From NCBI GenBank assembly GCA_947473125.1, contig CANJDH010000002.1, forward strand, positions 45,364 through 109,363: 64,000 nucleotides of DNA. Reading direction: 5' to 3'. The position numbers were made by a program, and so were the translations under genes. The notes beneath the pieces are model-generated. The model was not told the DNA's origin. It saw nothing but the letters and a program-made list of their open reading frames with translations, and did no database searches. Below, piece by piece: positions 8,269 through 18,053 of this stretch (the stretch's first letter is position 1; every line of letters starts with the position of its first letter). Origin of the DNA: Burkholderiales bacterium (GTDB lineage Bacteria > Pseudomonadota > Gammaproteobacteria > Burkholderiales > JAEUOS01).

Positions 8269-10968
8269 ATGTCAGAGCATTATCTCAAAAGCCTGTTCGC
8301 CCCCCACAGTGTCGCCGTGATTGGCGCCAGTCCGCGTCCCGGCTCGCTCGGGCACGCGGTGTTTGCAAACATCCGCAGTGCCGGCTTCAAGGGACCACTG
8401 TTCCCGGTCAACCCGAAATACGACGCGATTGACGGCGTCCCCTGCGTTGGCAGCATGGGAGCCCTGCCGCAGGCGCCTGATCTGGCGGTTGTCGTCACCC
8501 CTGCGGGGGCGGTGAACCAGGTGCTGCAGGAAGCCGCACGTGCCGGCACCCGTCACGCCGTGGTGCTCACGGCAGGATTTGGCGAGACCGGCGCGGCCGG
8601 CAAGGCGCTCGAGGATGAAGTGCGAAGAACCGCACGCACCAATGGTCTTCGCATGATCGGGCCAAATTGCATCGGCCTGATGCGACCCTCCATCGGACTC
8701 AACGCGACGTTTTCGCGAGGCGCGGCCAAACCCGGGCAGATCGCGCTGATTTCACAATCGGGCGCGATCTGCGCGGCACTCACGGACTGGGCCCGGTCGG
8801 CCGGCATCGGCTTTTCCAGCGTGATTTCCCTGGGTGCGGCCACCGACCTCGACTTTGGCGAAATCCTCGACTACCTGCTGTACGACGAAGAGACCACGTC
8901 GATCCTGATGTATGTCGAGGGCATCCACGATGCGCGTCGCTTCATCAGCGGGTTGCGCGCCGCCGCGCGCACCAAACCGATCGTGGTCCTGAAGGTGGGG
9001 CGCCACGCAGCCGGCTCGCGTGCGGCGCAAAGCCACACCGGCGCGATGGTGGGCGACGACGCCGTGTTTGACGCGGTGTTGAAGCGCTCCGGCGTGGTAC
9101 GCGCCCAGACCTACGCCGAACTGTTCGATGCCGCGCGGCTGCTCGGTGCTGGGCGATTGCCCGGCGGCAACCGCCTTGCGATCCTGACCAACGGCGGTGG
9201 ACCGGGGGTGATGGCGGCAGACTGCGCGTCCGAACAGGGCTTGGAAATGGCACAGCTATCGCCGGGGACCATCGCACAACTCGATGCCACGCTGCCGCCG
9301 CACTGGTCGCATGGAAACCCGGTCGACATCATCGGTGATGCGACACCGGAGCGCCTGGCCGCGGCACTTGCGCCCTTGCTCGCCGACCCCGGGGTCGACG
9401 GCGTGCTCACGTTGTTCTGCCCGCAAATCGTGATGACCGCCGAGGCGGCCGCACGCGCCGTCCTGCCCCTGGCGCAAGCCGCAAAAAAACCGGTACTCAC
9501 CGGCTGGCTCGGCGAGGCCGAAGTCCATGCAGGTCGCGCCCTGATCGAAGCGGCGGGCATGCCGGCATTCGACGCACCCGAATCCGGGGTCATCGGCTTT
9601 GCCGCGCTGGCCCGTTATGCGCGCGCCCAGGAATTGCTCCTGCAGGTACCAGCGCCACTGGTCTCGGATGCCGCACCCGATGTCGCCGCTGCAAACGCGC
9701 TCGCGCAGGCGATCGCTGCCAGCGGACGCACGCTCATGACCGAGCCCGAGTCCAAACAACTGCTGTGCCTGTTCGGGATCCGGACGCCGCGCACGCTGGT
9801 CGCCGCCACTCTGGTCGAGGCGATCCGGATCGGCGGCGAACTCGACTTTCCGCTGGCGCTGAAGGTGCTGTCGCCAGACATTCCCCACAAGTCCGACGTA
9901 CAGGGCGTCACGCTCAACGTGCGCGACCTGCCGTCGCTGGAACGCGAATTTCGCAACCTGCTGGCGCGCACCGCGAAACTGCGGCCGGACGCCCGCATCG
10001 ACGGCGTGGCGCTGCAGCCGATGGTCGAAAAGCGCTTCGGGCGCGAACTCATGGTCGGAGTCGCGCGCGACCCCGTATTCGGTCAGGTGATCAGCTTCGG
10101 TGCCGGCGGCGTGGCCGTGGAGTTGTTGCGCGACAACGCCATCGGCCTGCCGCCGCTGAACCGCCGTCTCGCCACCGACCTGATTGACCGCACCCGGGTT
10201 GCGCGCCTGCTGGCGGCCTATCGCCACATTCCTGCCGCGAACCTGGCGGCGATCGTTGACGTGCTGGTGCGAGTGTCGGAAATGGTCTGCGCGCTGCCGT
10301 GGCTGCAGGAAATGGACATCAATCCGCTGTCAGCGGATGACGCCGGCGCGGTGGCGCTTGACGCCCGGGTGGTGATCGACCCGGCAAGGCTCGCCGGTGA
10401 CCCGCGTTACTCGCACCTGGCGATCCATCCCTATCCGGCACGGCTGGATCGCCGCGAGACCCTGCGCGACGCCACGGCGCTGGTGGTGCGCCCGATCCGC
10501 CCTGAGGATGCCGGCATCGAACTCGCGTTCGTCGAAGCCCTGTCGGAGCAATCGCGCTACACGCGCTTCTTCAACCCGACTCGCACCCTGTCACCACGCA
10601 TGCTGGCGCGCTTCACGCAGGTCGACTATGAGCGCGAGCTGGCGCTGATCGCGATTCCGCCTGGAGACAGCGCCGGCCCGATGGCCGGTGTGGCGCGCTA
10701 CTCTCCCAATGCCGACGGCACATCGTGCGAATTTGCCGTCACGGTAGCCGACGCCTGGCATCGCCGCGGAGTCGCGGGCATCCTGATGCGGCGGCTGATC
10801 GAAGCGGCCCGCGACGCCGGGTATGCGCGCATGGCGGGCTCGGTCCTGAGCAGCAACGGCAACATGCGCGCATTGATGCGATCTCTCGGATTCAGCATGC
10901 ATGCCGATCCGACCGATACGACGGTGGTCGAATACGCGATTGATTTGACCGACCAGGCGCAGCCCTAG
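8269..10968 (+). CDS. PatZ-like NDP-forming acyl-CoA synthetase fused to GNAT acetyltransferase
   Basis: This 899-residue multidomain protein contains a CoA-binding Rossmann domain (about 5-135, VAVIGASPRPGSLG), succinyl-CoA-ligase-like domains (about 150-480), an ATP-grasp domain (about 490-720, ALKVLSPDIPHKSDVQG) and a C-terminal GNAT domain (about 740-890). The architecture matches the protein lysine acetyltransferase Pat/PatZ (YfiQ), which acetylates acetyl-CoA synthetase and other enzymes. His256, in SHTGAM, corresponds to the phospho-His of active NDP-forming acetyl-CoA synthetases; from memory the E. coli protein lacks it. Synthetase activity is therefore possible here. The ATG at 8269 was chosen because upstream in-frame codons show no family similarity. 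Confidence 0.88.
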   Translation: MSEHYLKSLFAPHSVAVIGASPRPGSLGHAVFANIRSAGFKGPLFPVNPKYDAIDGVPCVGSMGALPQAPDLAVVVTPAGAVNQVLQEAARAGTRHAVVLTAGFGETGAAGKALEDEVRRTARTNGLRMIGPNCIGLMRPSIGLNATFSRGAAKPGQIALISQSGAICAALTDWARSAGIGFSSVISLGAATDLDFGEILDYLLYDEETTSILMYVEGIHDARRFISGLRAAARTKPIVVLKVGRHAAGSRAAQSHTGAMVGDDAVFDAVLKRSGVVRAQTYAELFDAARLLGAGRLPGGNRLAILTNGGGPGVMAADCASEQGLEMAQLSPGTIAQLDATLPPHWSHGNPVDIIGDATPERLAAALAPLLADPGVDGVLTLFCPQIVMTAEAAARAVLPLAQAAKKPVLTGWLGEAEVHAGRALIEAAGMPAFDAPESGVIGFAALARYARAQELLLQVPAPLVSDAAPDVAAANALAQAIAASGRTLMTEPESKQLLCLFGIRTPRTLVAATLVEAIRIGGELDFPLALKVLSPDIPHKSDVQGVTLNVRDLPSLEREFRNLLARTAKLRPDARIDGVALQPMVEKRFGRELMVGVARDPVFGQVISFGAGGVAVELLRDNAIGLPPLNRRLATDLIDRTRVARLLAAYRHIPAANLAAIVDVLVRVSEMVCALPWLQEMDINPLSADDAGAVALDARVVIDPARLAGDPRYSHLAIHPYPARLDRRETLRDATALVVRPIRPEDAGIELAFVEALSEQSRYTRFFNPTRTLSPRMLARFTQVDYERELALIAIPPGDSAGPMAGVARYSPNADGTSCEFAVTVADAWHRRGVAGILMRRLIEAARDAGYARMAGSVLSSNGNMRALMRSLGFSMHADPTDTTVVEYAIDLTDQAQP

Positions 10969-10984
10969 CCACGCCCGGGCGCAC

Positions 10985-12103
10985 CTACTTCTTGCCGCCG
11001 CCCGGACCCGCCGGAGCAGAACCTGCCCCACCACCAGGTGCGCCACCCGGGCCTGCGGATACCCCAGCCCCCGGCCCCTGCGGACTCGGTTGACCCGACT
11101 GCGCGCCTTGTGGCCCTGAGCCCGACTGCCCTCCCGGACCGGCCTGTCCCGCTGCTCCGGGGCCGCCACCCGCCTGGCCTGACGGCGCGCCAGCGCCCTT
11201 TCCGGGAGGTCCCGACCCCGCCCCGCCCTTGCCGGGCGCCTGACCCGAACCACCCCGGGTGCCGCTGCCCTTTTGCATCCCCTGGCCGGCTTGTGCCTGG
11301 CTGCGTTTCTCGGTGATCCCTTGTTGCACGCGCTCATGCCGGCCTTGCATGCGGCTGTCGTTGGCACTGCCCTTGAACGCAGCCGGAATCGACCCAAGCA
11401 CTTGCGGTCGAGACTGTCCGCCCTGCTCAATGAACCCGGCCTGTCCGGCCGGCACCGCCACCGACCCGCCGTTGTTGCCGGTGATCACGGTGCTGCCGAT
11501 ATTGACTTTGTCGTACACGCCGGGCTGGCCGTCGGCCGAGCCCGATGCGATCACCATCGGCTCATGGTCGGTGCCGCGCACCCCAATGGTGGCGATCGGG
11601 GTGCGCACTTCATAGGCGTTGGGCGCGGCCTTGGCGATAAAGCCGGTAATGGAGCGAAAGCTGCCGCGCAGCAAACCCATGATCGACGCGTCGGAACTCT
11701 GACCGCTTGCGCGATAGCGGATGATGCTGACCTGCGAATTGGGGCGCACCGCAATCACCGCGCCGTCCGCCATCTCCGCGTGCAATTCGCCCTTGTCGCC
11801 GGTCGCCACCGCGTCGCCTTCATACAGGATCGAGCCCACCACCATGCGCCGCGCCCGCGCATCGGTGCCGGTGACAGTCACCAGGCCTTCGATCAATTCC
11901 ACCTTGCCGGCCTCGAGCTTCTCGGCGGCCCCGGCCGGCTGGGCATCGGCCCGCACTGCGCCGGCAAGACGTGCCGTGCGCGACGGTTGCACATCCGAAT
12001 AGATCACGCGTCCGTCCGGCTCGACCCACTTGCGCGCCTGTTGTGCCTGTGCCGGCGCGGCGCACAGGGCAGCGGCGAGCGCGACGAATGCGACCAACTT
12101 CAT
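10985..12103 (-). CDS. Secreted FecR-domain protein with Gly/Pro-rich tail
   Basis: The protein (372 residues from the ATG at 12103, behind a GGGGAGAGGG ribosome site) has a signal peptide (about 1-21, ending APAQA) and a DUF4124-like segment KWVEPDGRVIYSDV. A FecR domain follows at about residues 70-230, with VRPNSQVSIIRY and EVRTPIATIGVRGTDHE. The last 90 or so residues are almost only Gly, Pro, Ala, Gln and Ser. FecR domains outside sigma-regulator systems occur in surface or periplasmic proteins; the role here is unknown. No ECF sigma gene is adjacent. It lies 37 bases after dnaB on the same strand and converges with the PatZ-like gene. Confidence 0.75.
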   Translation of the reverse strand: MKLVAFVALAAALCAAPAQAQQARKWVEPDGRVIYSDVQPSRTARLAGAVRADAQPAGAAEKLEAGKVELIEGLVTVTGTDARARRMVVGSILYEGDAVATGDKGELHAEMADGAVIAVRPNSQVSIIRYRASGQSSDASIMGLLRGSFRSITGFIAKAAPNAYEVRTPIATIGVRGTDHEPMVIASGSADGQPGVYDKVNIGSTVITGNNGGSVAVPAGQAGFIEQGGQSRPQVLGSIPAAFKGSANDSRMQGRHERVQQGITEKRSQAQAGQGMQKGSGTRGGSGQAPGKGGAGSGPPGKGAGAPSGQAGGGPGAAGQAGPGGQSGSGPQGAQSGQPSPQGPGAGVSAGPGGAPGGGAGSAPAGPGGGKK

Positions 12104-12140
12104 GGTCCCTCTCCCCGACATGCGATTGCCCCGCTTCGCG

Positions 12141-13532
12141 TCAGAAATTGCCGGCCCGCGCGAGATTTTCAAACTTGGTGAATTCGCCCATAAACGCCAG
12201 TTGCACGCGGCCAATCGGGCCGTTACGCTGCTTGCCGATGATGATTTCCGCGGTGCCCTTGTCCTGCGACTCGGGGTTGTAGACCTCGTCGCGGTAAATG
12301 AACAGGATCACGTCGGCGTCCTGCTCGATCGCACCGGACTCGCGCAGGTCGCTCATCATCGGCCGCTTGTCGGTGCGCGACTCAAGGCTGCGGTTGAGCT
12401 GCGACAGGGCGATCACCGGCACCTGCAGTTCCTTCGCGAGCGCCTTGAGGGAGCGCGAAATTTCGGAAATCTCGGTGGCGCGGTTTTCGCTCGCGGCGCC
12501 CGACGAACCGGACATCAGCTGCAGGTAATCGATCACGATCAGGTCGAGCTTGCCGTAGAGCCGGTGCAGGCGACGCGCGCGCGCGCGCAGTTCCAGCGCG
12601 GTCAGTGCAGGGGTTTCGTCGACGTGCAGCTTGACTTCCTGCAGGCGTTCGAGGGCGGTGGCAAATTTGGAAAACTCCGCGTCGTTCAACTTGCCGGTAC
12701 GCAGCTTGTGCAGATCGAGCCGTCCGATCGACCCGAGCATGCGCATCGCCAGTTGCGTGCCGCCCATCTCCATCGAGAACACGCCGACGATGCCGCCTTC
12801 AAGCGCGATGTTTTCGGCAATGTTGAGCGAAAATGCGGTCTTGCCCATCGACGGGCGGCCGGCAACGATGATCAGGTCGCCGGGCTGCAGGCCGGAGGTC
12901 TTCTGGTCGAGGTCAGCGAAGCCGGTGGCGACTCCGGTCACATCGGGGCTGTTCAGGTCATGCAATTGCTGCACACGGTCACGCACCTGCACCACCAATG
13001 TCGACATTTCGATAAAGCCCTGCTTGCCGCGCGAACCATCCTCGGCGATCTTGAATACGGCTGACTCGGCAGCATCGAGTATCTCGCGCACTTCGCGTCC
13101 GCGGCGGTTGTAGACTGAATCAGCAATATCTTCGGTCGAGCCGAGCAGGCGGCGCAGGATCGAGCGGTCGCGCACAATCTGCGCATAGCCGCGAATGTTC
13201 GCCGCCGACGGCGTGTTTTGTGCCAGGGCGTTGAGGTAGGCGAGACCACCGGCCTCCTCGGCGCGTTTGTCAGCGTCGAGCGATTCGAAGACGGTGATCA
13301 CGTCGGCCGGCTTGCCGCGCTCGATCAGTTTGGAGATGTGCTTCCAGATCAGGCGGTGATCGGCGCGATAAAAATCCTCTTCGCGCAGCAGGTCACCAAT
13401 CTTGTCCCAGGCGTGGTTGTCGAGCAGCAAACCGCCCAGCGTGCTTTGTTCCGACTCGATCGAATGGGGCGGAATCTTGAGGGCTTCGACCTGGGGGTCG
13501 TTGCCGGGCTGGCGGGGCATGACGGCTGACAC
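12141..13532 (-). CDS. dnaB: Replicative DNA helicase DnaB
   Basis: This 463-residue protein has the DnaB N-terminal domain (about 20-125, IPPHSIESEQSTLGGLLL) and a RecA-like ATPase domain with Walker A in AGRPSMGKTAFSL and the Walker B region VIDYLQLM. It unwinds DNA at the replication fork as a hexamer. The length is normal and no intein is present. It follows the rpsF-priB-rpsR-rplI cluster in the usual order, but a strong terminator at 13565-13592 separates it from rplI, so it probably has its own promoter or is reached by read-through. Confidence 0.97.
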   Translation of the reverse strand: MSAVMPRQPGNDPQVEALKIPPHSIESEQSTLGGLLLDNHAWDKIGDLLREEDFYRADHRLIWKHISKLIERGKPADVITVFESLDADKRAEEAGGLAYLNALAQNTPSAANIRGYAQIVRDRSILRRLLGSTEDIADSVYNRRGREVREILDAAESAVFKIAEDGSRGKQGFIEMSTLVVQVRDRVQQLHDLNSPDVTGVATGFADLDQKTSGLQPGDLIIVAGRPSMGKTAFSLNIAENIALEGGIVGVFSMEMGGTQLAMRMLGSIGRLDLHKLRTGKLNDAEFSKFATALERLQEVKLHVDETPALTALELRARARRLHRLYGKLDLIVIDYLQLMSGSSGAASENRATEISEISRSLKALAKELQVPVIALSQLNRSLESRTDKRPMMSDLRESGAIEQDADVILFIYRDEVYNPESQDKGTAEIIIGKQRNGPIGRVQLAFMGEFTKFENLARAGNF

Positions 13533-13561
13533 GGCGGGGAATCTCCTGACGAGCGCTAACT

Positions 13562-13592
13562 ATAAAACAAAGGCCGCCCGAAGGCGGCCTTT
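13562..13592 (-). terminator. Intrinsic terminator of the rpsF-rplI operon
   Basis: On the minus strand, AAAGGCCGCC (13592-13583) and GGCGGCCTTT (13578-13569) form a perfect 10-bp stem around a TTCG tetraloop, followed by GTTTTATA. It lies 32 bases after the rplI stop codon. Confidence 0.92.
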
Positions 13593-13623
13593 GCGTTTGT
13601 AACATTTGTTGGCAGGCTACTAC

Positions 13624-14076
13624 TTAAGCTGCTTCTCCGAGAACCGATACCTTGATGTTCGCCAGCACGTCGGTGTGCAACTGCACCACGAGGTCGGTAT
13701 CGCCAACCGTCTTGATCGGGCCGGTCGGCATGCGGATGTTCGCCTTTTCGACCGTGAAGCCCAGCTTGCCCAGAGCTTCGGCAATGTTGAAGTTGGTGAC
13801 GGACCCGAACAGCCGGCCATCGACACCGGCCTTTTCGCTGATCTGGACCATCATGCCGTCTAGTTTGGCGGCCACACCTTGTGCAGCAACCAACGCTTCG
13901 GCAGCCACTTTTTCGAGTTCGGCTCGGCGTGCCTCAAACTCGGCACGATTTGCGTCAGTGGCGCGCTTGGCTTTCTTTTGCGGAATCAGAAAATTGCGGG
14001 CAAAGCCGTCCTTGACCTTGACGATGTCGCCCAGGCCACCCAGGTTGCTCACTTTTTCCATCAGAATGACTTGCAT
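13624..14076 (-). CDS. rplI: Large-subunit ribosomal protein bL9
   Basis: The 150-residue product begins [19 protein letters not shown] and continues with the [10 protein letters not shown] segment that defines bL9. An N-terminal RNA-binding domain is joined by a long helix (about 40-75) to a C-terminal domain. It binds 23S rRNA near the L1 stalk. It is the last gene of the rpsF-priB-rpsR-rplI operon, 12 bases after rpsR and just before a strong terminator. Confidence 0.97.
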   Translation of the reverse strand: MQVILMEKVSNLGGLGDIVKVKDGFARNFLIPQKKAKRATDANRAEFEARRAELEKVAAEALVAAQGVAAKLDGMMVQISEKAGVDGRLFGSVTNFNIAEALGKLGFTVEKANIRMPTGPIKTVGDTDLVVQLHTDVLANIKVSVLGEAA

Positions 14077-14088
14077 GTCGTCTCTCCC

Positions 14089-14385
14089 TTAGCGCATCGC
14101 GTGCTGATCGGTGTACGGGATCAGCGCGAGAAAACGGGCGCGCTTGATCGACTCGGTCAGCTGACGCTGGTATCCGGCTTTGGTGCCGGTCACGCGCGCC
14201 GGCATGATTTTGCCGTTTTCCTGCAGGAAGTCCTTGAGCAGTTCTGCGTCTTTGTAGTCGATGAATTCGACCTTGCCGACGGTGAAACGGCAAAATTTCT
14301 TGCGCTTGAAGAGCGATTTGTTCGGGTCGCGTTTCTTGAACAACGGCTTCTTGCCGAAGCGACCGCCAGTGCGTCCTGTTGCCAT
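14089..14385 (-). CDS. rpsR: Small-subunit ribosomal protein bS18
   Basis: The 98-residue protein has a basic N-terminal extension ([20 protein letters not shown]) and the bS18 core with [15 protein letters not shown] and a C-terminal [14 protein letters not shown]. It binds 16S rRNA as a partner of bS6, whose gene lies in the same operon. The N-terminal extension is longer than in E. coli (75 residues). A single cysteine is present. Confidence 0.96.
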   Translation of the reverse strand: MATGRTGGRFGKKPLFKKRDPNKSLFKRKKFCRFTVGKVEFIDYKDAELLKDFLQENGKIMPARVTGTKAGYQRQLTESIKRARFLALIPYTDQHAMR

Positions 14386-14413
14386 GATGTGGTTTCCTTA
14401 AATTTTCTGTAAA

Positions 14414-14710
14414 TCAAACGAATTCGAATTCGGTTATGTGCAAAACCAGCTGGATTCTTGCCTTGCCTTTGTGCGCCAGAAACCCGTTTGCCCGGATGCG
14501 CGCGCCAAGCGGTGTCTTGCTCAAGCGCCCTGTCAATTCACCCGCCGCGACCGCTGCAACTTCCAGCTCAACCTGCCTCGGCTTGCCTGCTTCGACCTGC
14601 TCCGAAGCGTGGGTGATTTTCAGTTCGACAATCGGGACCCCGGCCGGCGTGTAACGCACGCTTTCGAGTGCGGCAATGCTGCCTTCGATCTCGACCCGGT
14701 TTTGCGTCAA
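14414..14710 (-). CDS. priB: Primosomal replication protein N (PriB)
   Basis: This 98-residue OB-fold single-stranded DNA-binding protein begins MTQNRVEIEGSIAALESVRY and contains TPAGVPIVELKITHASEQ. PriB works with PriA to reload DnaB at stalled forks. Its position between rpsF and rpsR is typical of beta- and gammaproteobacteria and supports the taxonomic call. It starts eight bases after rpsF. Confidence 0.94.
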   Translation of the reverse strand: MTQNRVEIEGSIAALESVRYTPAGVPIVELKITHASEQVEAGKPRQVELEVAAVAAGELTGRLSKTPLGARIRANGFLAHKGKARIQLVLHITEFEFV

Positions 14711-14718
14711 TGAAATCC

Positions 14719-15117
14719 TTAAGCCTTGGCTTCTGCCGGTGCTTCAACTTTCGGCGCTGCTTCCGCAGGAGCCGGCCCGGACGTCAGGTTCTTGGATTTC
14801 TCTTCCTTCATCATCGGCGAAGGCGTCGTAAAGGCTTTTTTCATGCGCACCACCAGGTGGCGCAGGACGGCGTCGTTGAATTTGAAGCCATGCTCGAGTT
14901 CGTCGAGGGTCTTCTGGTCGACTTCGATGTTCATGAGCACATAGTGTGCCTTGAACACCTTGCCGAGCGGGTAAGCCAGCTGGCGGCGGCCCCAGTCTTC
15001 GATGCGGTGGATTTTTCCACCGGCGGTCTGCACCGTCGCGCGATAGCGCTCGACCATCGCGGGCACTTGCTCGCTCTGGTCCGGGTGGACGATAAATACA
15101 ATCTCGTAGTGACGCAT
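14719..15117 (-). CDS. rpsF: Small-subunit ribosomal protein bS6
   Basis: The 132-residue product begins [19 protein letters not shown] and carries the bS6 fold with [16 protein letters not shown] and HYVLMNIEV. The last 35 residues form an Ala/Pro/Glu/Lys-rich tail. It is the first gene of the operon with priB, rpsR and rplI and is divergent from grpE across a 278-base gap. Confidence 0.96.
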   Translation of the reverse strand: MRHYEIVFIVHPDQSEQVPAMVERYRATVQTAGGKIHRIEDWGRRQLAYPLGKVFKAHYVLMNIEVDQKTLDELEHGFKFNDAVLRHLVVRMKKAFTTPSPMMKEEKSKNLTSGPAPAEAAPKVEAPAEAKA

Positions 15118-15330
15118 TCATTACTCCTGTGGACTAGTTGATGGGGCGGCAAGTTGTTGACACTTTTGCCCCGCTAGGCCGCCCGGAGGAACACTCGTCA
15201 ACCGGTGCGGCAAGAATCACGAAAAACAAGCCATCCCGAAGGGGTTCTGATCGGAAAATTTCGCGAAGCCTTCGATTATATACAGGTTTCCTGCTTCAAA
15301 TCAAGGATTTAGTCGGTTAGTGCAACAACG

Positions 15331-15356
15331 CTTGAATTCCGTTTTTCCGACCCCAC
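15331..15356 (+). promoter_or_regulatory. Sigma-32 heat-shock promoter upstream of grpE
   Basis: CTTGAA at 15331-15336 and CCCCAC at 15351-15356 are 14 bases apart and match the RpoH consensus CTTGAA-N13/14-CCCCAT. The element ends 39 bases before the grpE ATG. Heat-shock control of grpE in proteobacteria is well established. Confidence 0.85.
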
Positions 15357-15395
15357 GTACCGCGCGGCATTCCCCCATTTGTAGTGGAGTTATTC

Positions 15396-15950
15396 ATGCA
15401 GCAGCAACCCAACACTTTCGGCCAAGACAGCGCCAGCCCGGACAGCACCCCACCTGCCACGCCAACGGCTGAAGCGGCCCTGCAGTACCAGGCCATGGAA
15501 GAGCGCGTGGTCGAACTTGAGGCGCAATTGGCCCAAGCCAAGGAGGATTTTTTGCGCGCCAAGGCCGAGACCGAAAACACCCGCCGCCGGGCTCAGGACG
15601 ATATCGCCAAGGCCCACAAGTTTGGCGTCGAGAATTTCGCCGAGGCGCTCGTTCCGGTCAAAGACAGCCTGGACGCGGCCGCAGCCGACCAGAGCGGCTC
15701 GGTCGAAGCATTGAAGAACGGTGTCGAGCTGACCTTGAAGCAACTAAATGCGGCCTTCGACAAGGGCAAGGTAGTGGCGCTGGACCCGGTGGGCGAGAAA
15801 TTCGACCCGGCGAAGCACCAGGCGATCTCCATGGTGGAAGTCGACGGAGAACCGAACCGCGTGGTTACCGTACTGCAGAAAGGTTACCTCCTCTATGAAC
15901 GAGTATTGCGTCCGGCGCTGGTCACGGTGTCCAAGGCGCGCCAGTCCTAA
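15396..15950 (+). CDS. grpE: GrpE, nucleotide exchange factor for DnaK
   Basis: The 184-residue protein has a disordered Pro/Thr-rich N-terminus, a long coiled coil (about 30-90, rich in Glu, Ala and Lys) and a C-terminal beta domain with [20 protein letters not shown]. GrpE releases ADP from DnaK. The start is set at the ATG (15396) with GGAG ten bases upstream; an in-frame GTG at 15384 is less likely because it overlaps that ribosome site. It is followed by dnaK with a second heat-shock promoter in between. Confidence 0.95.
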   Translation: MQQQPNTFGQDSASPDSTPPATPTAEAALQYQAMEERVVELEAQLAQAKEDFLRAKAETENTRRRAQDDIAKAHKFGVENFAEALVPVKDSLDAAAADQSGSVEALKNGVELTLKQLNAAFDKGKVVALDPVGEKFDPAKHQAISMVEVDGEPNRVVTVLQKGYLLYERVLRPALVTVSKARQS

Positions 15951-15992
15951 GCCGGTCACACGCGCGGCCAGGCAGGTTTCATCGTAAAAGCC

Positions 15993-16020
15993 CTTGAATT
16001 CGAGGGGATTCGAACCATAT
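15993..16020 (+). promoter_or_regulatory. Sigma-32-like promoter upstream of dnaK
   Basis: CTTGAA at 15993-15998 is followed after 14 bases by AACCATAT at 16013-16020, which matches the RpoH -10 box CCCCATNT at six of eight positions. It ends 38 bases before the dnaK ATG, the same layout as at grpE. A GAATTCGAGGGGATTCGAA near-palindrome overlaps the spacer. Confidence 0.72.
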
Positions 16021-16058
16021 TCAAGGCATCTTAGTTTTGCACTTCAGGAGAAGACATC

Positions 16059-17999
16059 ATGGCTAAAGTGATCGGCATCGATCTGGGCACCACCAATTCT
16101 TGCGTCGCAATTCCCGACGGCAACACCGTCAAGGTAATCGAGAATTCGGAGGGCGCACGTACTACGCCTTCGATCATCGCCTATATGGACGACGGCGAGA
16201 TCACGGTCGGCGCCTCAGCCAAACGGCAGGCGGTCACCAACCCGAAAAACACCTTGTATGCGGTCAAGCGCCTGATCGGCCGGCGCTTTGAGGAAAAAGA
16301 GGTCCAGAAGGACATCAACCTGATGCCCTACTCGATCGTCAAGGCCGACAACGGCGATGCCTGGGTCGAGGTGCGCGGCAAGAAAATGGCCCCTCCCCAA
16401 GTTTCTGCTGAAGTCCTGCGTAAGATGAAAAAAACCGCCGAAGACTACCTCGGCGAAGAAGTGACCGAAGCGGTGATCACGGTACCGGCCTATTTCAACG
16501 ACAGCCAGCGCCAGGCCACCAAGGACGCCGGACGCATCGCCGGCCTTGACGTCAAGCGCATCATCAACGAGCCGACCGCGGCGGCCCTCGCGTTCGGCCT
16601 CGACAAGGCCGGGGGCGACCGCAAGATTGCGGTGTATGACCTGGGCGGCGGCACCTTCGACGTGTCGATCATCGAGATTGCCGATGTCGACGGGGAAAAG
16701 CAGTTTGAAGTGCTCTCGACCAACGGCGATACCTTCCTCGGTGGCGAAGACTTCGATCAGCGCATCATGGATTATCTGTGCGATGAATTCAAGAAAGAAC
16801 AAGGCGTCGACCTGCGCAAGGACATGCTGGCACTGCAGCGACTGAAAGATGCGGCAGAGAAAGCCAAGATCGAGTTGTCGTCGACGCAACAGACCGACAT
16901 CAGCCTGCCGTATATCACGGCCGATGCATCCGGTCCCAAACACCTTTCGATCAAGCTGACCCGCGCCAAGCTGGAAAATCTGGTGGAGGAGCTGATCGAA
17001 AAGACCGCCGGCCCGTGCCTGACCGCGATCAAGGATTCGGGGATCAAGGCGTCCGACATTTCCGACGTAATCCTGGTCGGCGGCATGACGCGCATGCCAA
17101 AGGTGCAGGAAAAGGTCAAGGCTATTTTCGGCCAGGAACCGCGCAAGGACGTCAACCCGGACGAAGCGGTGGCCTATGGTGCTGCAGTACAGGGTGCCGT
17201 GCTGTCGGGCGACCGCAAGGACGTATTGCTGCTTGACGTGACGCCGCTGTCCCTGGGTATCGAAACCCTGGGCGGCGTGATGACCAAGCTGATCCAGAAA
17301 AACACCACGATCCCGACCAAGGCCACCCAGGTATTCTCCACCGCTGACGACAATCAGGGGGCCGTGACGATCCACGTGCTGCAGGGCGAGCGTGATGTGT
17401 CAGCCGGCAACAAGAGCCTCGGGCAGTTCAACCTTGAAGGCATTCCGCCGTCGCCGCGCGGCATGCCGCAGATCGAAGTCATGTTTGACATCGACGCCAA
17501 CGGCATCCTGCACGTCAACGCCAAAGACAAAGCGACCGGCAAGGAAAACAAAATTACCATCAAGGCCAACTCGGGGTTGTCCGAAGACGAAATAGCGCGC
17601 ATGGTCAAGGACGCCGAAGCCAATGCTTCCGAAGACAAGAAGAAAATCGAACTGGTGCAGGCCAAGAACCAGGCCGATGCACTGGTGCACTCGATGAAAA
17701 AGGCCCTAGCCGAGCATGGCGACAAGGTGCCCGACGAGAAAACCGCAATCGAGGCTGCCATCAAGGAACTCGAAGAAGTGCAAAAAGGCGAGGACAAGGC
17801 AGCGATTGAGGCCAAGACTGAAGCCTTGATGAAAGTGTCGCAAAAACTCGGTGAAAAGATGTACGCGGACGCGCAGGCAGCGCAGGCTGGTGCGGCGACC
17901 GGGGCGGCGACCGGCGCTGCCGGGGCAGGCGATGCCAAGAAAGATGACGGCAATGTGGTCGATGCCGAGTACACCGAAGTGAAAGACAAGAAAGCGTAA
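16059..17999 (+). CDS. dnaK: Chaperone DnaK (Hsp70)
   Basis: This 646-residue Hsp70 has the nucleotide-binding domain (1-385) with [30 protein letters not shown] and [14 protein letters not shown]. The substrate-binding domain contains [13 protein letters not shown], and the helical lid ends in an Ala/Gly linker and [10 protein letters not shown]. It folds and protects proteins in an ATP cycle with DnaJ and GrpE. A CAGGAGAAG ribosome site precedes the ATG. The order grpE-dnaK-dnaJ and the nearby sigma-32 promoters indicate heat-shock control. Confidence 0.98.
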   Translation: MAKVIGIDLGTTNSCVAIPDGNTVKVIENSEGARTTPSIIAYMDDGEITVGASAKRQAVTNPKNTLYAVKRLIGRRFEEKEVQKDINLMPYSIVKADNGDAWVEVRGKKMAPPQVSAEVLRKMKKTAEDYLGEEVTEAVITVPAYFNDSQRQATKDAGRIAGLDVKRIINEPTAAALAFGLDKAGGDRKIAVYDLGGGTFDVSIIEIADVDGEKQFEVLSTNGDTFLGGEDFDQRIMDYLCDEFKKEQGVDLRKDMLALQRLKDAAEKAKIELSSTQQTDISLPYITADASGPKHLSIKLTRAKLENLVEELIEKTAGPCLTAIKDSGIKASDISDVILVGGMTRMPKVQEKVKAIFGQEPRKDVNPDEAVAYGAAVQGAVLSGDRKDVLLLDVTPLSLGIETLGGVMTKLIQKNTTIPTKATQVFSTADDNQGAVTIHVLQGERDVSAGNKSLGQFNLEGIPPSPRGMPQIEVMFDIDANGILHVNAKDKATGKENKITIKANSGLSEDEIARMVKDAEANASEDKKKIELVQAKNQADALVHSMKKALAEHGDKVPDEKTAIEAAIKELEEVQKGEDKAAIEAKTEALMKVSQKLGEKMYADAQAAQAGAATGAATGAAGAGDAKKDDGNVVDAEYTEVKDKKA

Positions 18000-18053
18000 T
18001 CCGTTTCGCCTGCAGGGTGCGGCGTCTTGCACCGTCCAGGCTGGCGTTTACGT

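Noticed and set aside
12104..12214. Upstream start for the FecR-domain gene
   Set aside because: It would place 37 residues before a clear signal peptide and overlap dnaB; ATG 12103 has a good ribosome site.
12030..13064. 344-codon plus-strand frame opposite dnaB
   Set aside because: Mirror of a conserved gene; no start signal or domain.
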